In this document: positions 10,413 through 20,112 of the stretch, piece after piece
Position numbering within the stretch: position 1 is the stretch's first letter
How the letters are laid out: every line of letters starts with the position of its first letter
From: Rhizopus sp. PT2906
Lineage: Eukaryota > Mucoromycota > Mucoromycetes > Mucorales > Rhizopodaceae
Length of the DNA: 20,112 nt
Assembly: GCA_025529335.1 (NCBI GenBank)
Contig: JAMYHX010000637.1
Span: 1-20,112 of the forward strand
Direction of reading: 5' to 3'
Notes under the pieces: model-generated
Databases searched by the model: none
What the model saw: the letters and a program-made list of their open reading frames with translations, nothing else
Told to the model about the DNA's origin: nothing
Program-made: the position numbers and the translations under genes

Positions 10413-11183
10413 TCAGATTTACTCTTTTTTTTTCTTCTTCTTTATAGAATGAGAAAAGACAGAGTAGACAAAAAAGTAAAGTAATGCGGATAAACATTGT
10501 GAGAATAAGAACGATACACAGAGATAGTCTTGTTATGGTTTTCAATTGAAGAAGGGTTTCAATACAATTGAGCGCTATATTCAATCTCAGATAAGCTTTT
10601 GGAGAGGTAGAGAAGGGGATACAGTCTTTGCAGAATGTAAAGTCATATTTTGTAGCTTTTATAATACAATTTGTACGAAAAAGCGACAAGTCAGCGCGAC
10701 ACCTCTTTCTGGAAATGGTGTATTTAATTAGCATTGTTCGGTGTAACATAACTCAATTCTATAACCCTAAAAACAGTGAATTGATAAATTATATTGATTG
10801 TACACATGCTGTTTGACGAGAAAACAATTTAAAAGAGCTCCTTATCATAAGAAATCATTATATATCATAATTTTTATAATCAACTGAAAAGAGAGCCCTG
10901 TTGAAAACCATTCACTGCTAGAGGGCCTTTTGGCCAAGCGGCTCCCCGACACACCTAAGTCGCCACCGAAATGATGAAGTAAGAATCCAAAGGACCAATC
11001 AAAGTGGCTGTAAAGTGGCTTGATCACCACCAGAGGTTGATACTCTTTTTAGAGAGGGATGTCTTGATAAAATGCTATAGTTTGACTCTACATAAGACAC
11101 CAGGATAGAGCGTATATTCAAAGCAACATTTATATCCCTTTGCTATGCCTGCTATTACTCATTAAAATTAATACTCTTATCAT
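10413..11183. other. Non-genic stretch flanking the Fanzor-like relic
   Basis: No recognisable gene. A minus-strand frame at 11030-10845 reads like protein (KPLYSHFDWSFGFLLHHFGG, then a SGSRLAKRPSSSEWFSTGL segment) and sits just downstream of the nuclease relic. It may be the 3' end of the mobile element or a fragment of another repeat. The minus-strand ORF at 10749-10360 has no domain signature and is probably chance. The 3' flank of a TnpB/Fanzor gene is where a guide RNA would be expected, but I cannot identify one by eye. Confidence 0.4.
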
Positions 11184-14100
11184 TTACATTGTGCTTACGA
11201 TATCACGATCATTTGCAGCTGGACACAATTGGCAATGCTTGAACTGATAAATGACCGGAGGATAGTCTTCAGATAAAGTTTAGTAATAGCCCTAGTATAT
11301 GACTTTATGCGCAATTCTACTTACTGCTGGGTTCTCTTTGTGAGCATTCCGATGTACGACCAACAATCCTCTTGTTATCGTCCAAACATCGTAGAGTAAC
11401 ATTTTTCTCCCCTTGCAGACGAACTTTCTTTTTCCTTTTGAACATAAAAAAAAAGTTAAAGTTATTTAATGTTACAAATACAATGATCTGCTTACTTGTG
11501 ATTGTGAACAAGCTTTTGTCTTTCATATTTGTTCTCGAGACGTCGGCGGCATTTGGAACAGGTCACACTTGTCCTGAACTCATCAACAGGAATTACTAAT
11601 GCCCTCTGGGCCAATGCCCTTTGAACTTTTCTGTATATAAAATGAACATTAGCCTATTCAATAAAGTGATAAAGTTGCTACGCTACTCTACCTTCACAGG
11701 GATGGGAGTATACCATGCTTTGGTTCCAGTCAAGCTTGCATCGCCATAAGCGATTACTGTTCGCTTTTCTTCTTTTGCAACTATTCCGCTTGCCTTTTTG
11801 TATGTATTCTTTGCTTTTCTTCATTTCTTTGAACTTGTTCTGTGGGCAAGGGTATAAGGAGCACCAGCGGCAATTTGAACCAGTACAAGATCACATATAT
11901 GATTGTCCGTGATTTGTCTGTTCTGAACAAGGTACGCCTTCGTCTCACGATGGTGATAACCTTTCATATAATCAAAAATCCTACAAGATACAAAACGATA
12001 AATATGGCAAATAAGGCCACTCAACTACTTACTTTTCTCGGTTTCTACTGATGACCCTCAAGTACTTCAACAATTCACTACTATTTACAGAGCCCACTGC
12101 AGGAATCTCACTGTATACCTGCTGTATACCAGCTGCCTCTCTGTTCTTCGGTTCTACTTTTCTCGCCCACTCAAACCCCGAGCACATCCTAACGAATCGT
12201 CAGTAAAAGGTTTTTTTGCATTAAACAGAAGATTATATAAATTAACATATACTTACTTATACTCCGCATTGCTAAACTTTGTTGTATTTTCTTTAACTGT
12301 CTTCTTGTCTATAATTTCAGAAGCTGAGCAATCTGTGGAAACAAATATGTCTCTAAGGCCGATGTGTATTGTAAGTATTACTTGATATTTTCAAAATAAT
12401 GTTCATACCTGGGTCCAGGCCAATTATTCTATCGTTCAGTGTTATGCCCGTGGGCTCTTTTTCAAAGGATACACCCCTTTGCTCCAGTTAACTACTGCCA
12501 TTTTTTATGTAACTCTAGGATGCTTACTTGTTCCAGAAACAGATGCCTTACCGAAACGTAAACTGATCATATGGCCATCTGTTTCAAAGTCATGATCGAA
12601 CGAGACATTAGTTACGCTTGTGCTTTTTTGGGCTACAGTCGAGTTGACATCTTAGTGCTAATGATTGGAAATTTCTCTGATGTTACCTCTTTTTTTTTTT
12701 GCACGTAGTCTAAGTTGAAAAGTTCTTCCCAAAGTTTTTCTTTCCACACTGGATCTTTATAATATTTATTGAATACATCTTTTTTATAAACATATCCACC
12801 TATTTGCAAGGAAAAGATAAAATTAGCGTAATCCTATAGATCATTATACAATTATCATACATTGTTTTTCAAAAGTGATTCTTGAGGCTTAGTTACACTG
12901 TCTGGGACATTGTAGTTTTCAGTGTATGCTCTTTTAAGAAGGTGATAAAAAGTATCGGATGGTATAGATACATGAACTGTTGATAATTAGTAAACTTTGT
13001 GTCATTCTCTGTAATAGAATATATAAAGATTACCTATTTGATGAGACGCAATGGGCAATAAAGAGAGTCTTTTGGCATAGTTGTTAATGTCTGTTAAAAG
13101 TGACTTGAAATACGTTAGATATATTTCTGAATGGATGGAAGCGGTATCTGTACCAGTCAGCTTTTCTTCTTTCATAGGATAGAAGTATTCAAAATAGTTG
13201 CCATGTTGATATCTATACAAGTATGAAAAAGAGTTCATTAGACCATATAAGTTCATTCTTGATAGGATACTTATCATTACTTATAAAAATTGATAATCTC
13301 TTGGTTATTGCCAAAGAATTCTTGTTGTTCTGCACCAGATAAAGGCATATAATCAACAATACGTTTCATTAATCGCTCTAAGAAATTGTTATTAATTTTA
13401 TTACTGTAGATTGAATGTGCTTATTTATATTCAATTGAACGTTGTTGATCGTATTATCTCTGTTAAATTTCTTAATATAGCTTATGATTACCCTCTTCAA
13501 AAATTTGTGCAAGTTACGCGTCAAATGAACTGCTACGTCTATAATGCAAGAGCCAAAATTTGTTTAAAAATAAACATTGATGGTAATTACTAGCACACAT
13601 TTTTGAAGCATAAGAACTGGCTATCGATCCGTGTAAAGGTGTGATGCTTAGTATTTCGTATAAATGCTCTAGAATAAGCATGATTTTAGCAATCATCTTG
13701 ACTTTATTATTCATGCTACCTCTAGTATCTGGTCTTCGCCTTACTGCATCGAAAGAGGGAAAGTGTCTATTTATAAATGGATGATAGAACTGTAGAAGAT
13801 ATATAAAGTTAAAACCCTCATTCATGCTTCATAGATGTATACTATATACCACGTATCGTGCTTCTCCTGTGGGTGTAGAGGAAGCCCTCTTGTGCATATG
13901 GTTCCAGAACTGTGCCGTAGTAATTGATTTGAGAACATAGTCTTCGGCTTCCTCAGGCTCAAGGGATTTACAGACCAAAAAGTAGGCAAGATTCATTGCA
14001 TCTCTTCTGAGTACGGTATACCTCTCAGAGACAGTTCGTAACAGTTACCATTGTAACAAGTCATTAGAAAGTAATACCTTGGAACTTCTTCAAGGGGTAA

Positions 14101-14271
14101 AATTGGTTATCCTGGAACAGTTAATAATCCTTATTCATAGGTAGCAATAACGATCAATTCACCTATAGTATCTTCCTGTCTGTTCCTGATCTTATTGGAT
14201 CAAATACAGTCATTTCAAAAAGTAAAGTCGTGGTTATTGAGTTTGATGTCATGCATGTCGTATCCGAACAT
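11184..14271 (-). pseudogene. Decayed Fanzor/TnpB-like RNA-guided nuclease gene
   Basis: Eukaryotic homologue of transposon nuclease TnpB, read right to left from an ATG at 14271. Spliced pieces (approximate): 14021-13850, 13789-13597, 13538-13281, 13212-13034, 12976-12861, 12799 to about 12420, about 12340-12250, 12178-12034, 11979-11650, 11630-11496, 11434-11325, 11266-11184. RuvC-I is IIGLDPG (Asp at 12413-12415). A TDG strand motif lies near 12575. The RuvC core continues in VIAYGDASLTGTKAW, and VDEFRTS has a Glu at 11579-11581. A zinc ribbon is formed by CSKC (11549-11560) and CQLC (11223-11234), then RuvC-III ANDRDI (Asp at 11202-11204). Breaks: stops TAA 12505-12507 and TGA 11821-11823, and probable frameshifts near 14225, 13395, 12860, 12640, 12460 and 11630 that no reasonable splice repairs. 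The remaining introns still look canonical, so decay is recent. Family call is from motif order; exon edges are approximate. Confidence 0.72.
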
Positions 14272-14498
14272 AATTCACGCTTATTGAAACTAAATAAATT
14301 ACCCTTAATTAACACTTACTAGTACAAAACATCATTTCTTGATTCAGATATCACAGTAGTAAAAACTAGCGAACCCCTTAATTAAGCCACTCTACTCCAG
14401 AACAACTGTTAGACCCACGTTAACTATAATCCCACAGTAAACCTAAATAAGAACCACTCTTTATCAGTAAAGGATTAATTCAGTCTTACTATATCTTA
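14272..14498. other. Spacer between divergent Fanzor-like and MULE relics
   Basis: Non-coding 227 bp between the head-to-head transposon ORFs. CCCTTAATTAA, which includes the palindrome TTAATTAA, occurs twice, at about 14302-14312 and 14376-14386. It could hold promoters for both genes or the junction of two insertions. Confidence 0.4.
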
Positions 14499-16127
14499 TT
14501 GTCTCTTATTACTTTGTATATTATCACACATGTACTCGGCTCTGTAGAGGATCTTCAGCGACTGCAAGAAGGATATAACACAAGAAGCGTACGTTTTACT
14601 ATGCATAGAGCATTTCGCTCTCACAATGAAACTACAGCATGCGTTCCCCACTGGGATAGCCTTATCCACAGTGAAGATACGTACAACGTCTTCAGAAAAG
14701 TATTTGAAAGAGCTTACAAGAGGTATGAAGATCAGAAAGCGTCTGTCAAATTCTGATTGAACCATTTGGAAACAAAGAATTATAACGTACTCATCAACAA
14801 TGACTATGACAGTTCATTCACCTTTGGATTCTGCACAACTTGACAAGCATCCCTTTTAGCCGAAACAAAGGATTTTTCTTTGGATACAATACATAATACG
14901 ACTGTGTTTAAAGATGGCCTGTTGTATACTTTGGTGATCGGGCATGCAGAAACTGGAACTGGCTGTTCCGTTGCATTCCTCTTCACTACTGATAGATCCT
15001 TTCTTGCCTGTAAGTCACTGACTCTACCATTTAAAACATTCTGCCAGTCTCCGTCCTGAAAAGATTATGATTGACATGAGCGACGTAGAAGAAAATGCGA
15101 TTCGTAGTATATTTCCATCTGTCAATATTCAATGGTGTCTTTTTCATATACTGAGAGCAATATCACAGCAAGTACGAGCCAAACTTGTGCTTGAAAGTAT
15201 ATCAGATAATAAAAGAGCGCATCAGGCAGTTATCTCACAATTGAAAGGGATGATGTGGGAGAACAGTAGAGCTGAATATACCAGAAAGCTCAGCCAATTC
15301 ATTCAAGAGTTCAGTATATATCCTCTATTTCAAGAACAGCTATTTGGATAACGACAGGTTCATAAAGTGAACAAGAGCCTATCAGCCAAACAGATATATC
15401 AACATGGAAACAAATAACTACGTTGAAAATTGGCACAACCAGCTCAAGACTAGCTATTTACAAAGAAGAAGAAATAGAAGAGTAGACAGACTGATGTATA
15501 TCCTGGTCAATGACGTTGAAGAAGACTTTATAAGTAACATAAATCGTATCCGAATGAATGTTGGAAGAATGGGGCCTGAAGCAAGAGAAGCAAGAAGGGC
15601 GCTTGAAGCTGAAGAAGTTAGCATCCATGTGGCAATGGACATGATTTCTGAGGTGGAAAGAGCTAGCTTGTACAATGTTTAGTCGTTCAACAATGCAGAC
15701 GAAACTTATGAAGTTCGTGTTGAAAATGATACGGTAAAGTCTTGTAGTTGCTCAGACTTTCGATACCGAAACAGGACTTGTAAGCATATGTTCCCTCTGG
15801 GACGTTGTACTGAATATGATGTTTGGAGAGTTGAGAAATACAAATGCTCATGAAAAAGAAAACTCTAACGCTTTCCATTTTAAAGGTTCAGCTTATACTG
15901 AAGTATCAACTATTGAAGGTCTGCAATCTGAACTTGGACATGAACTGCAAAGAGAGCAAGAAGATATGGTGCAAAAGTTGAAGATGCTGAAAGAAGTTGT
16001 AGAGAATCTAAGATTTGACGAAGTTACCAGTTCGTGGCAGCTTCAAGTTGAACAGCTTTATAGAGAAGTTGTATTAAGAAGTAATCAAGTAGAAGAGTTA
16101 CCATCAAACATTCATTTAGAAAGATAA
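14499..16127 (+). pseudogene. Decayed Mutator-like (MULE) transposase with SWIM zinc finger
   Basis: Remains of a DDE transposase that cuts and pastes a Mutator-type element. The catalytic pattern is readable across frames: first Asp in SLDTIHNTTVFKDG (Asp at 14883-14885), second Asp in MIDMSDVEENAIRSIFP (15073-15075), followed by WCLFHILRA (the CxxH typical of MULEs), and Glu in NNYVENWHNQLK (15425-15427). A SWIM finger follows: Cys at 15743 and 15749, then TCKH with Cys at 15779 and His at 15785. The last part (15816-16127) is a Glu/Leu-rich coiled coil. Disruptions: in-frame stops at 14754-14756, 14841-14843 and 15680-15682, and frame changes near 15010-15060, 15351-15404 and 15790-15830. 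The N-terminus is probably incomplete. I could not find terminal inverted repeats by eye, so the element ends are unknown. It is head-to-head with the Fanzor-like relic. Confidence 0.82.
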
Positions 16128-16426
16128 AGAGGATAAATTGTATTTACGAAAAATATGGTGCGCGAAGAAAATGTGAAGTCAGCTATGGTGCAAAATTATG
16201 GTGTGCCTAAAGTTACTCCTATTCCAAGCGGTTTCCGATTACGTCACGTCTGTGTTTTTTTTTTTTGCTCAGCGCACACACACACACACACGCACGCACG
16301 GTGTGTGTGTGTGTATGTGTGTATTTTGATTGTATTTTATACCCTACGTTTTCTCTCTTTCTACCCTCCCTTTGTTCTCGACACCTAATATACTCTTTAC
16401 TTTTTACAAATTATATTATATAATCA
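16128..16426. promoter_or_regulatory. Upstream region of the i-AAA protease gene
   Basis: Non-coding. ATGGTG(C/T) occurs three times at 16155-16206, perhaps the tail of the MULE element. An ATF/CREB-like TTACGTCA lies at 16239-16246, about 180 bp before the start codon. A T tract at 16255-16266 and the CA/TG palindromic microsatellite follow. Confidence 0.45.
16272..16323. repeat. Palindromic (CA)n-(TG)n microsatellite
   Basis: A CA run (16272-16300, ending in CGCACGCACG) is followed without a gap by a TG run (16301-16323), so one strand can fold on itself into a long hairpin. It is also a Z-DNA-prone alternating purine-pyrimidine tract. It lies about 105 bp before the i-AAA protease start codon. 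Confidence 0.85.
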
Positions 16427-18909
16427 ATGAGTGCATATGAAGCTTTTTCTTTGTCAAAAAAGGTTCAACAAGCCAAAAAAAACAGCACCATTTTCTTATT
16501 CTCCTTTTTTATATATAGCTTAGCAATGTGACCTCTGAAGCAGCTCGATTCTTTTCAAATTACAAACTAAATTCACCTTCAATAAGAAGATTATCAACCA
16601 CTGCTCGACTCTCTCAAGATTATAAACAATGGATTCTAACCAAAACTGCGGTAATTGATGAAAACATTAAAAGCGCACAAGTGTTGACATTTTAGGTTCC
16701 CAATAAAAAAGGCTGATCTAAACCGGATTAGCAAGCACATGTTGGACAGTACTCATATACTCAAGGTCGATCCTTCAGCAGACACCACTCGCATAATACC
16801 CATGGTTCAGCGTCGTACAATATTTTCAAGTACAGGGAGCAATAGTAGCCGCATAATGGCTTACCGCAGACTAAGCAAGTTAGAGCAAGAAGCAAACGCA
16901 TTTCCTCAGGATGTTGCAAGACAGGCAGCTTTATACAAGGTACACTTTATATACATTTATAGCTTATAACTCATTTTGTTTTTTAAGGAATGGTTAAGAG
17001 CTAATAATCCTCAAGCAGTCATTGCAAGATTTGAACGTGGCAATTTTGCTCAAAATGAAGAATGTTGGCAATATTATATCGCAGCTTTAGCTCAGACAGG
17101 AAAAGCAGATGTCATATGGACAAAGATTTTGCAAAAGTTGGAAGAAGGTACGAAAAATCTGACAGAAGGAGGAAAAGGCACGTTTGGAGGAGGTATTCCC
17201 AAAGAAGTCATTCAACAGGCGATCGCAAGTCGGCAAGGCGGACGAGCTGTCGTGTCAGAAGGTGGTATGGTCGCAGCCGGATCGGGGAACAAGGCAAACC
17301 CGATCTATGTCGTTGTTGAAGAGGCACGGAAATTTATGTTTTGGAAAGCCTTACGTTGGGTTGGCGTGACCTTGACATACGCCTTTTGTATCTTGACCAT
17401 CCTTTCGCTTGCTCTCGAAAACTCTGGGTTACTCAAACCAGCAACGACACAGGCCGAGTATGAGCCTGTGACTCATACGACTGTCAAGTTTGAGGATGTA
17501 CAGGGTGTAGATGAAGCAAAGCAGGAGCTGGAAGAAATTGTTGAATTTTTGAAAAACCCTCAGCGATTTACTGAATTAGGAGGTAAACTCCCCAAGGGTG
17601 TCTTGCTCACAGGCCCACCAGGTACAGGTAAAACCATGCTAGCGAGAGCTGTTGCTGGTGAAGCTGGTGTGCCATTTTTCTTTATGAGTGGAAGTGAATT
17701 TGATGAAATGTATGTGGGTGTAGGCGCAAGAAGGGTGCGTGAACTATTTGGTAAGAAAAAAGGATTCACATTCCCATATAGAATCTAATGTGCAATATAT
17801 AGCCGCTGCAAGAGCAAAAGCACCTAGTATCGTATTTATTGACGAAATTGATGCTATTGGATCAAAAAGAAACCCAAAAGATCAATCATACATGAAACAA
17901 ACCTTGAATCAACTGCTTGTAGATCTCGATGGTTTTTCTCAAACAGAAGGTGTTATTTTCATTGCTGCAACGAATTTCCCCGAGCTTTTGGACAAGGCAC
18001 TTGTTAGACCCGGACGATTTGATCGACTTGTGAACGTGCCCCTGCCTGATGTTCGTGGTCGAATTGAGATTCTGAAACATCATATGAAAAAGATTCAAGT
18101 GTCTGAAGAAGTCGACGTGAGTGTCATTGCCAGAGGAACACCAGGCTTTAGTGGTGCTGACTTGGCTAATCTCGTCAACTTGGCTGCTATTCAAGCGAGT
18201 CGTGAAAATTCAAAAAAAGTAACTTCACGCCATTTGGAACATTCAAAAGATAAGATCATCATGGGGGCTGAGCGTAGATCAGCTGTCATTACTGAAGAAA
18301 GCAAGAGGTTGACGGCTTATCATGAAGGAGGCCATGCATTAGTAGCCTATTATACACCTGGAGCTATGCCTTTACATAAGGCGACCATTATGCCAAGAGG
18401 AGCTGCCCTAGGCATGACTGTGCAGTTACCAGAAATGGACAAGGTACATGCAAGGGTTATGGTCAAGATAATGTATACTTACATCTCAATAGGATTCGTT
18501 CACCAAACGAGAATTTCTAGCACAAATCGATGTCTGTATGGGTGGCAGAGTGGCAGAGGAACTAGTGTTTGGAGAAGATAATGTGACGAGTGGAGCCCAT
18601 AGTGATATTGTAAAAGCAACGGATGTAGCTAAACGCATGGTTCGGTATTATGGCATGAGTGATAAATTGGGAGCCATTAGTTTTGACAATGATGATATGC
18701 AGCTATTGAGTGCACAAACAAAGCAGTTGATAGAATCAGAAATTTCCAGCCTGATTGAAGGGTCACAAGGCAGGGCCAAGCAGATCTTGACAGAGCATCG
18801 TGAAGAATTAGATAGATTAGCCAATGCGCTTGTCGAATACGAGACTTTGGATGCACAGGAAATTATAGATGTGCTAACTGGTAAACCCATTTCAAGACCT
18901 GCAGTATAA
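16427..18909 (+). CDS. YME1: YME1-type mitochondrial i-AAA protease
   Basis: ATP-dependent zinc metalloprotease of the inner membrane with its catalytic side facing the intermembrane space; it degrades unassembled or damaged membrane proteins. Exons 16427-16462, 16519-16650, 16712-16939, 16988-17750, 17803-18443 and 18493-18909 join to 738 residues, close to yeast Yme1. The N-terminus has a presequence (RRLSTTARLSQDYKQW). A transmembrane helix spans about 256-275. The AAA domain has Walker A GPPGTGKT at 341-348, Walker B IVFIDE at 396-401 and the second region of homology ending in RPGRFDR. The protease motif is HEGGH (His560, Glu561, His564), with third ligand Asp638 in SGAHSDIVKAT. The usual family motif is HEAGH; Gly for Ala leaves the ligands unchanged. 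The first intron has a weak GTTCAA donor, so exon 1 is the least certain part; the acceptor at 16711 was chosen over 16695 because it keeps frame. Confidence 0.93.
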
Positions 18910-19190
18910 AAGGGGATATGTAAATGTGGGCGCGCATGCGTATAATAAAATGTAAATAAATTAAGGATCCTTTTTTGATCTCAGTCAGCATACCCTTTTT
19001 TTCTTTCTTTTTGTGTCAATCATGAATATAAATGACTTGTGCTCTAGTCCACTTAATAGCAGTGAAGAATTAGAATCATCAAACATGTAAATAAGTCAAT
19101 TTATATACATACATAAATATACACACTAGACAAAAAAAAAAAGAACAATATTATTCAAACTCTCATTGTTGACAAACAAATCATGTTAGG
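18910..19190. other. Intergenic region, i-AAA protease 3' flank to GATA gene
   Basis: AT-rich DNA with an AATAAA polyadenylation signal at 18944-18949, 35 bp after the YME1 stop. No ORF or RNA gene is recognised. The rest presumably holds the promoter of the downstream GATA-finger gene. Confidence 0.5.
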
Positions 19191-19977
19191 ATGACCAATT
19201 CAACTAGTCAATCAGAAGCAGCAACGCCAACTGCAGCAGAGTTTATGGGATTCATACAGACAGTATGTTCAAGTATGTCAAAAAGTCAAAGAAACTAATT
19301 TGGCAGCTTTCTAGATTCAAAACCAATGCTCTGACCTATACGACCACGTAAAATATTTACAGGCTCAACACAGGTTCATCACATTGGAAAAGCGAGAGAC
19401 GATAATCGATAATTTATGCAAGCTTGCAGAAAACCTGTTTTCTAATGTACAACAAACAGCAAAAGACGTCGAAAGTAATAATAACAAAGTAACGAATAAC
19501 ACAGAACAAGCCTTGACAATTATCAAGACTACAAGTATTCAGTCAAGTAGTGTAAATAGAACAAGAAAGAAGAAAAGAGAACTCCTTTATTAAGTATATA
19601 TCATTTAGGAAAATAAGCGATATGACTATGAAATTATAAGACAAGCTAGGAACAATCATCGCATCTACAAATGTCATAAGAAACATGTATATATGATAAC
19701 ATGATAAAACAACGACCGCTTATCTTAAATATATAGAAACAAAACGTACTTGGCCATAAATGCCATTCTTGCGGAACAACAGAGACACCTGAATGGCGTC
19801 GTGGCCCTGACGGAGCAAGAACGCTATGCAATGCATGTGGTCTACGTACAGTGACTCAAAAAATTGCTCACATGTTTACGTGTTTTCACTTTAACGAATC
19901 ATCAAGGAATACAAATTACTTATAGACCCGGCATATTGTATATCAAACGAAAGCGTAGGTTATTGGCTATCGAATGA
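19191..19977 (+). CDS. Small GATA-type zinc-finger protein
   Basis: Putative transcription factor binding GATA motifs. Exons 19191-19262, 19315-19551, 19609-19686 and from 19737 join in phase 0. The zinc finger, residues 138-163, is C-x2-C-x18-C-x2-C: CHSC, then GTTETPEWRRGPDGARTL, then CNAC, the loop length seen in White-collar-2-type and other fungal fingers with 18-residue loops. Before it are a charged, possibly coiled-coil stretch (LQAQHRFITLEKRETIIDN) and an Asn/Thr/Ser-rich linker. The end is unresolved. A donor in GGTCTAC|GTACAG with the acceptor at 19910 would add a short basic tail ending KRKRRLLAIE, with stop at 19975-19977. Read-through would stop at 19922-19924 instead. There is no PAS or LOV domain, so this is not a photoreceptor subunit of the usual layout. 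Total length is only about 190 residues. Confidence 0.72.
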
Positions 19978-20112
19978 TATATGGCATGTGCCCTTACCAT
20001 GCTATCGGAGGTAGAAATAGGTGTTTAAAAATTAAAATTTATGTGAGCAATTGTTTGAGTGGGTTGTGAAAAAGTAAAACTTATTTATTTAATACTTTGT
20101 TTCGCCTCCTTT
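19978..20112. other. Right-edge non-coding flank
   Basis: Short AT-rich stretch with no ORF or motif that I can support. Confidence 0.5.

Noticed and set aside
10360..10749. Minus-strand ORF of 129 codons
   Set aside because: Composition is AT-driven (Ile/Leu/Cys-rich), there is no domain or homologue that I recognise, and short open frames are expected by chance here.
10921..10990. tRNA-like sequence around GGCCAAGCGGC
   Set aside because: It recalls a D-arm, but no acceptor stem, anticodon arm or TTC-G-type T-arm can be paired at the right spacing.
11372..12051. Plus-strand ORFs in the 11.3-12.1 kb region
   Set aside because: The minus strand gives the coherent RuvC and zinc-ribbon motifs; the plus-strand frames are its complement and lack domains.
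16259..16323. CRISPR-like or tandem array
   Set aside because: The repeats are dinucleotides with no spacers; it is a simple microsatellite.
10229..16426. Common terminal inverted repeats bracketing both transposon relics
   Set aside because: The only shared match I found by eye between the two flanks is the 8-bp TGACGTAA motif, too short to count as a terminal repeat; a computed self-alignment is needed.

Overview
The window looks like nuclear DNA of an early-diverging fungus, most likely Mucorales (Mucoromycota). It is AT-rich with many A/T homopolymers. Its genes are split by very short introns (46-67 nt) with GTAAGT-like donors and CTAAC/CTAAT-like branch points. The housekeeping genes (SDHB, a YME1-type i-AAA protease) are fungal in character. 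Organism assignment is inference; no rRNA marker is present.

Layout, left to right. About 141-881 (+) is a decayed protein-coding copy with several in-frame stops. A 1.5 kb gene-free stretch with simple repeats follows. 2410-8022 (+) is a ten-exon hybrid histidine kinase of 1710 residues: low-complexity N-terminal half, two PAS domains, HisKA/HATPase core, a degenerate receiver and a true C-terminal receiver. Only 64 bp further on, 8087-9118 (+) encodes the iron-sulfur subunit of succinate dehydrogenase in four exons. Tail-to-tail with it lies 9620-10228 (-), an intronless mitochondrial-type, membrane-anchored LEA-like protein. 10229 to about 16130 is accessory DNA. It holds a decayed, intron-bearing Fanzor/TnpB-like nuclease gene (14271-11184, -) and, head-to-head with it, a decayed Mutator-like (MULE) transposase with a SWIM zinc finger (about 14499-16127, +). 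16427-18909 (+) is the six-exon YME1-type protease, and 19191 to about 19977 (+) is a small GATA zinc-finger protein with four or five exons.

Three intact genes (SDHB, the LEA-like protein, the i-AAA protease) are predicted to act at the mitochondrial inner membrane: respiration, probable membrane or protein protection, and quality control. The histidine kinase and the GATA factor are regulators. Nothing in the sequence proves that these genes form one pathway. The most unusual part is the 11.2-16.1 kb block, where an RNA-guided-nuclease-type ORF and a DDE transposase sit back to back, both carrying stops and frameshifts but both still showing their catalytic signatures.
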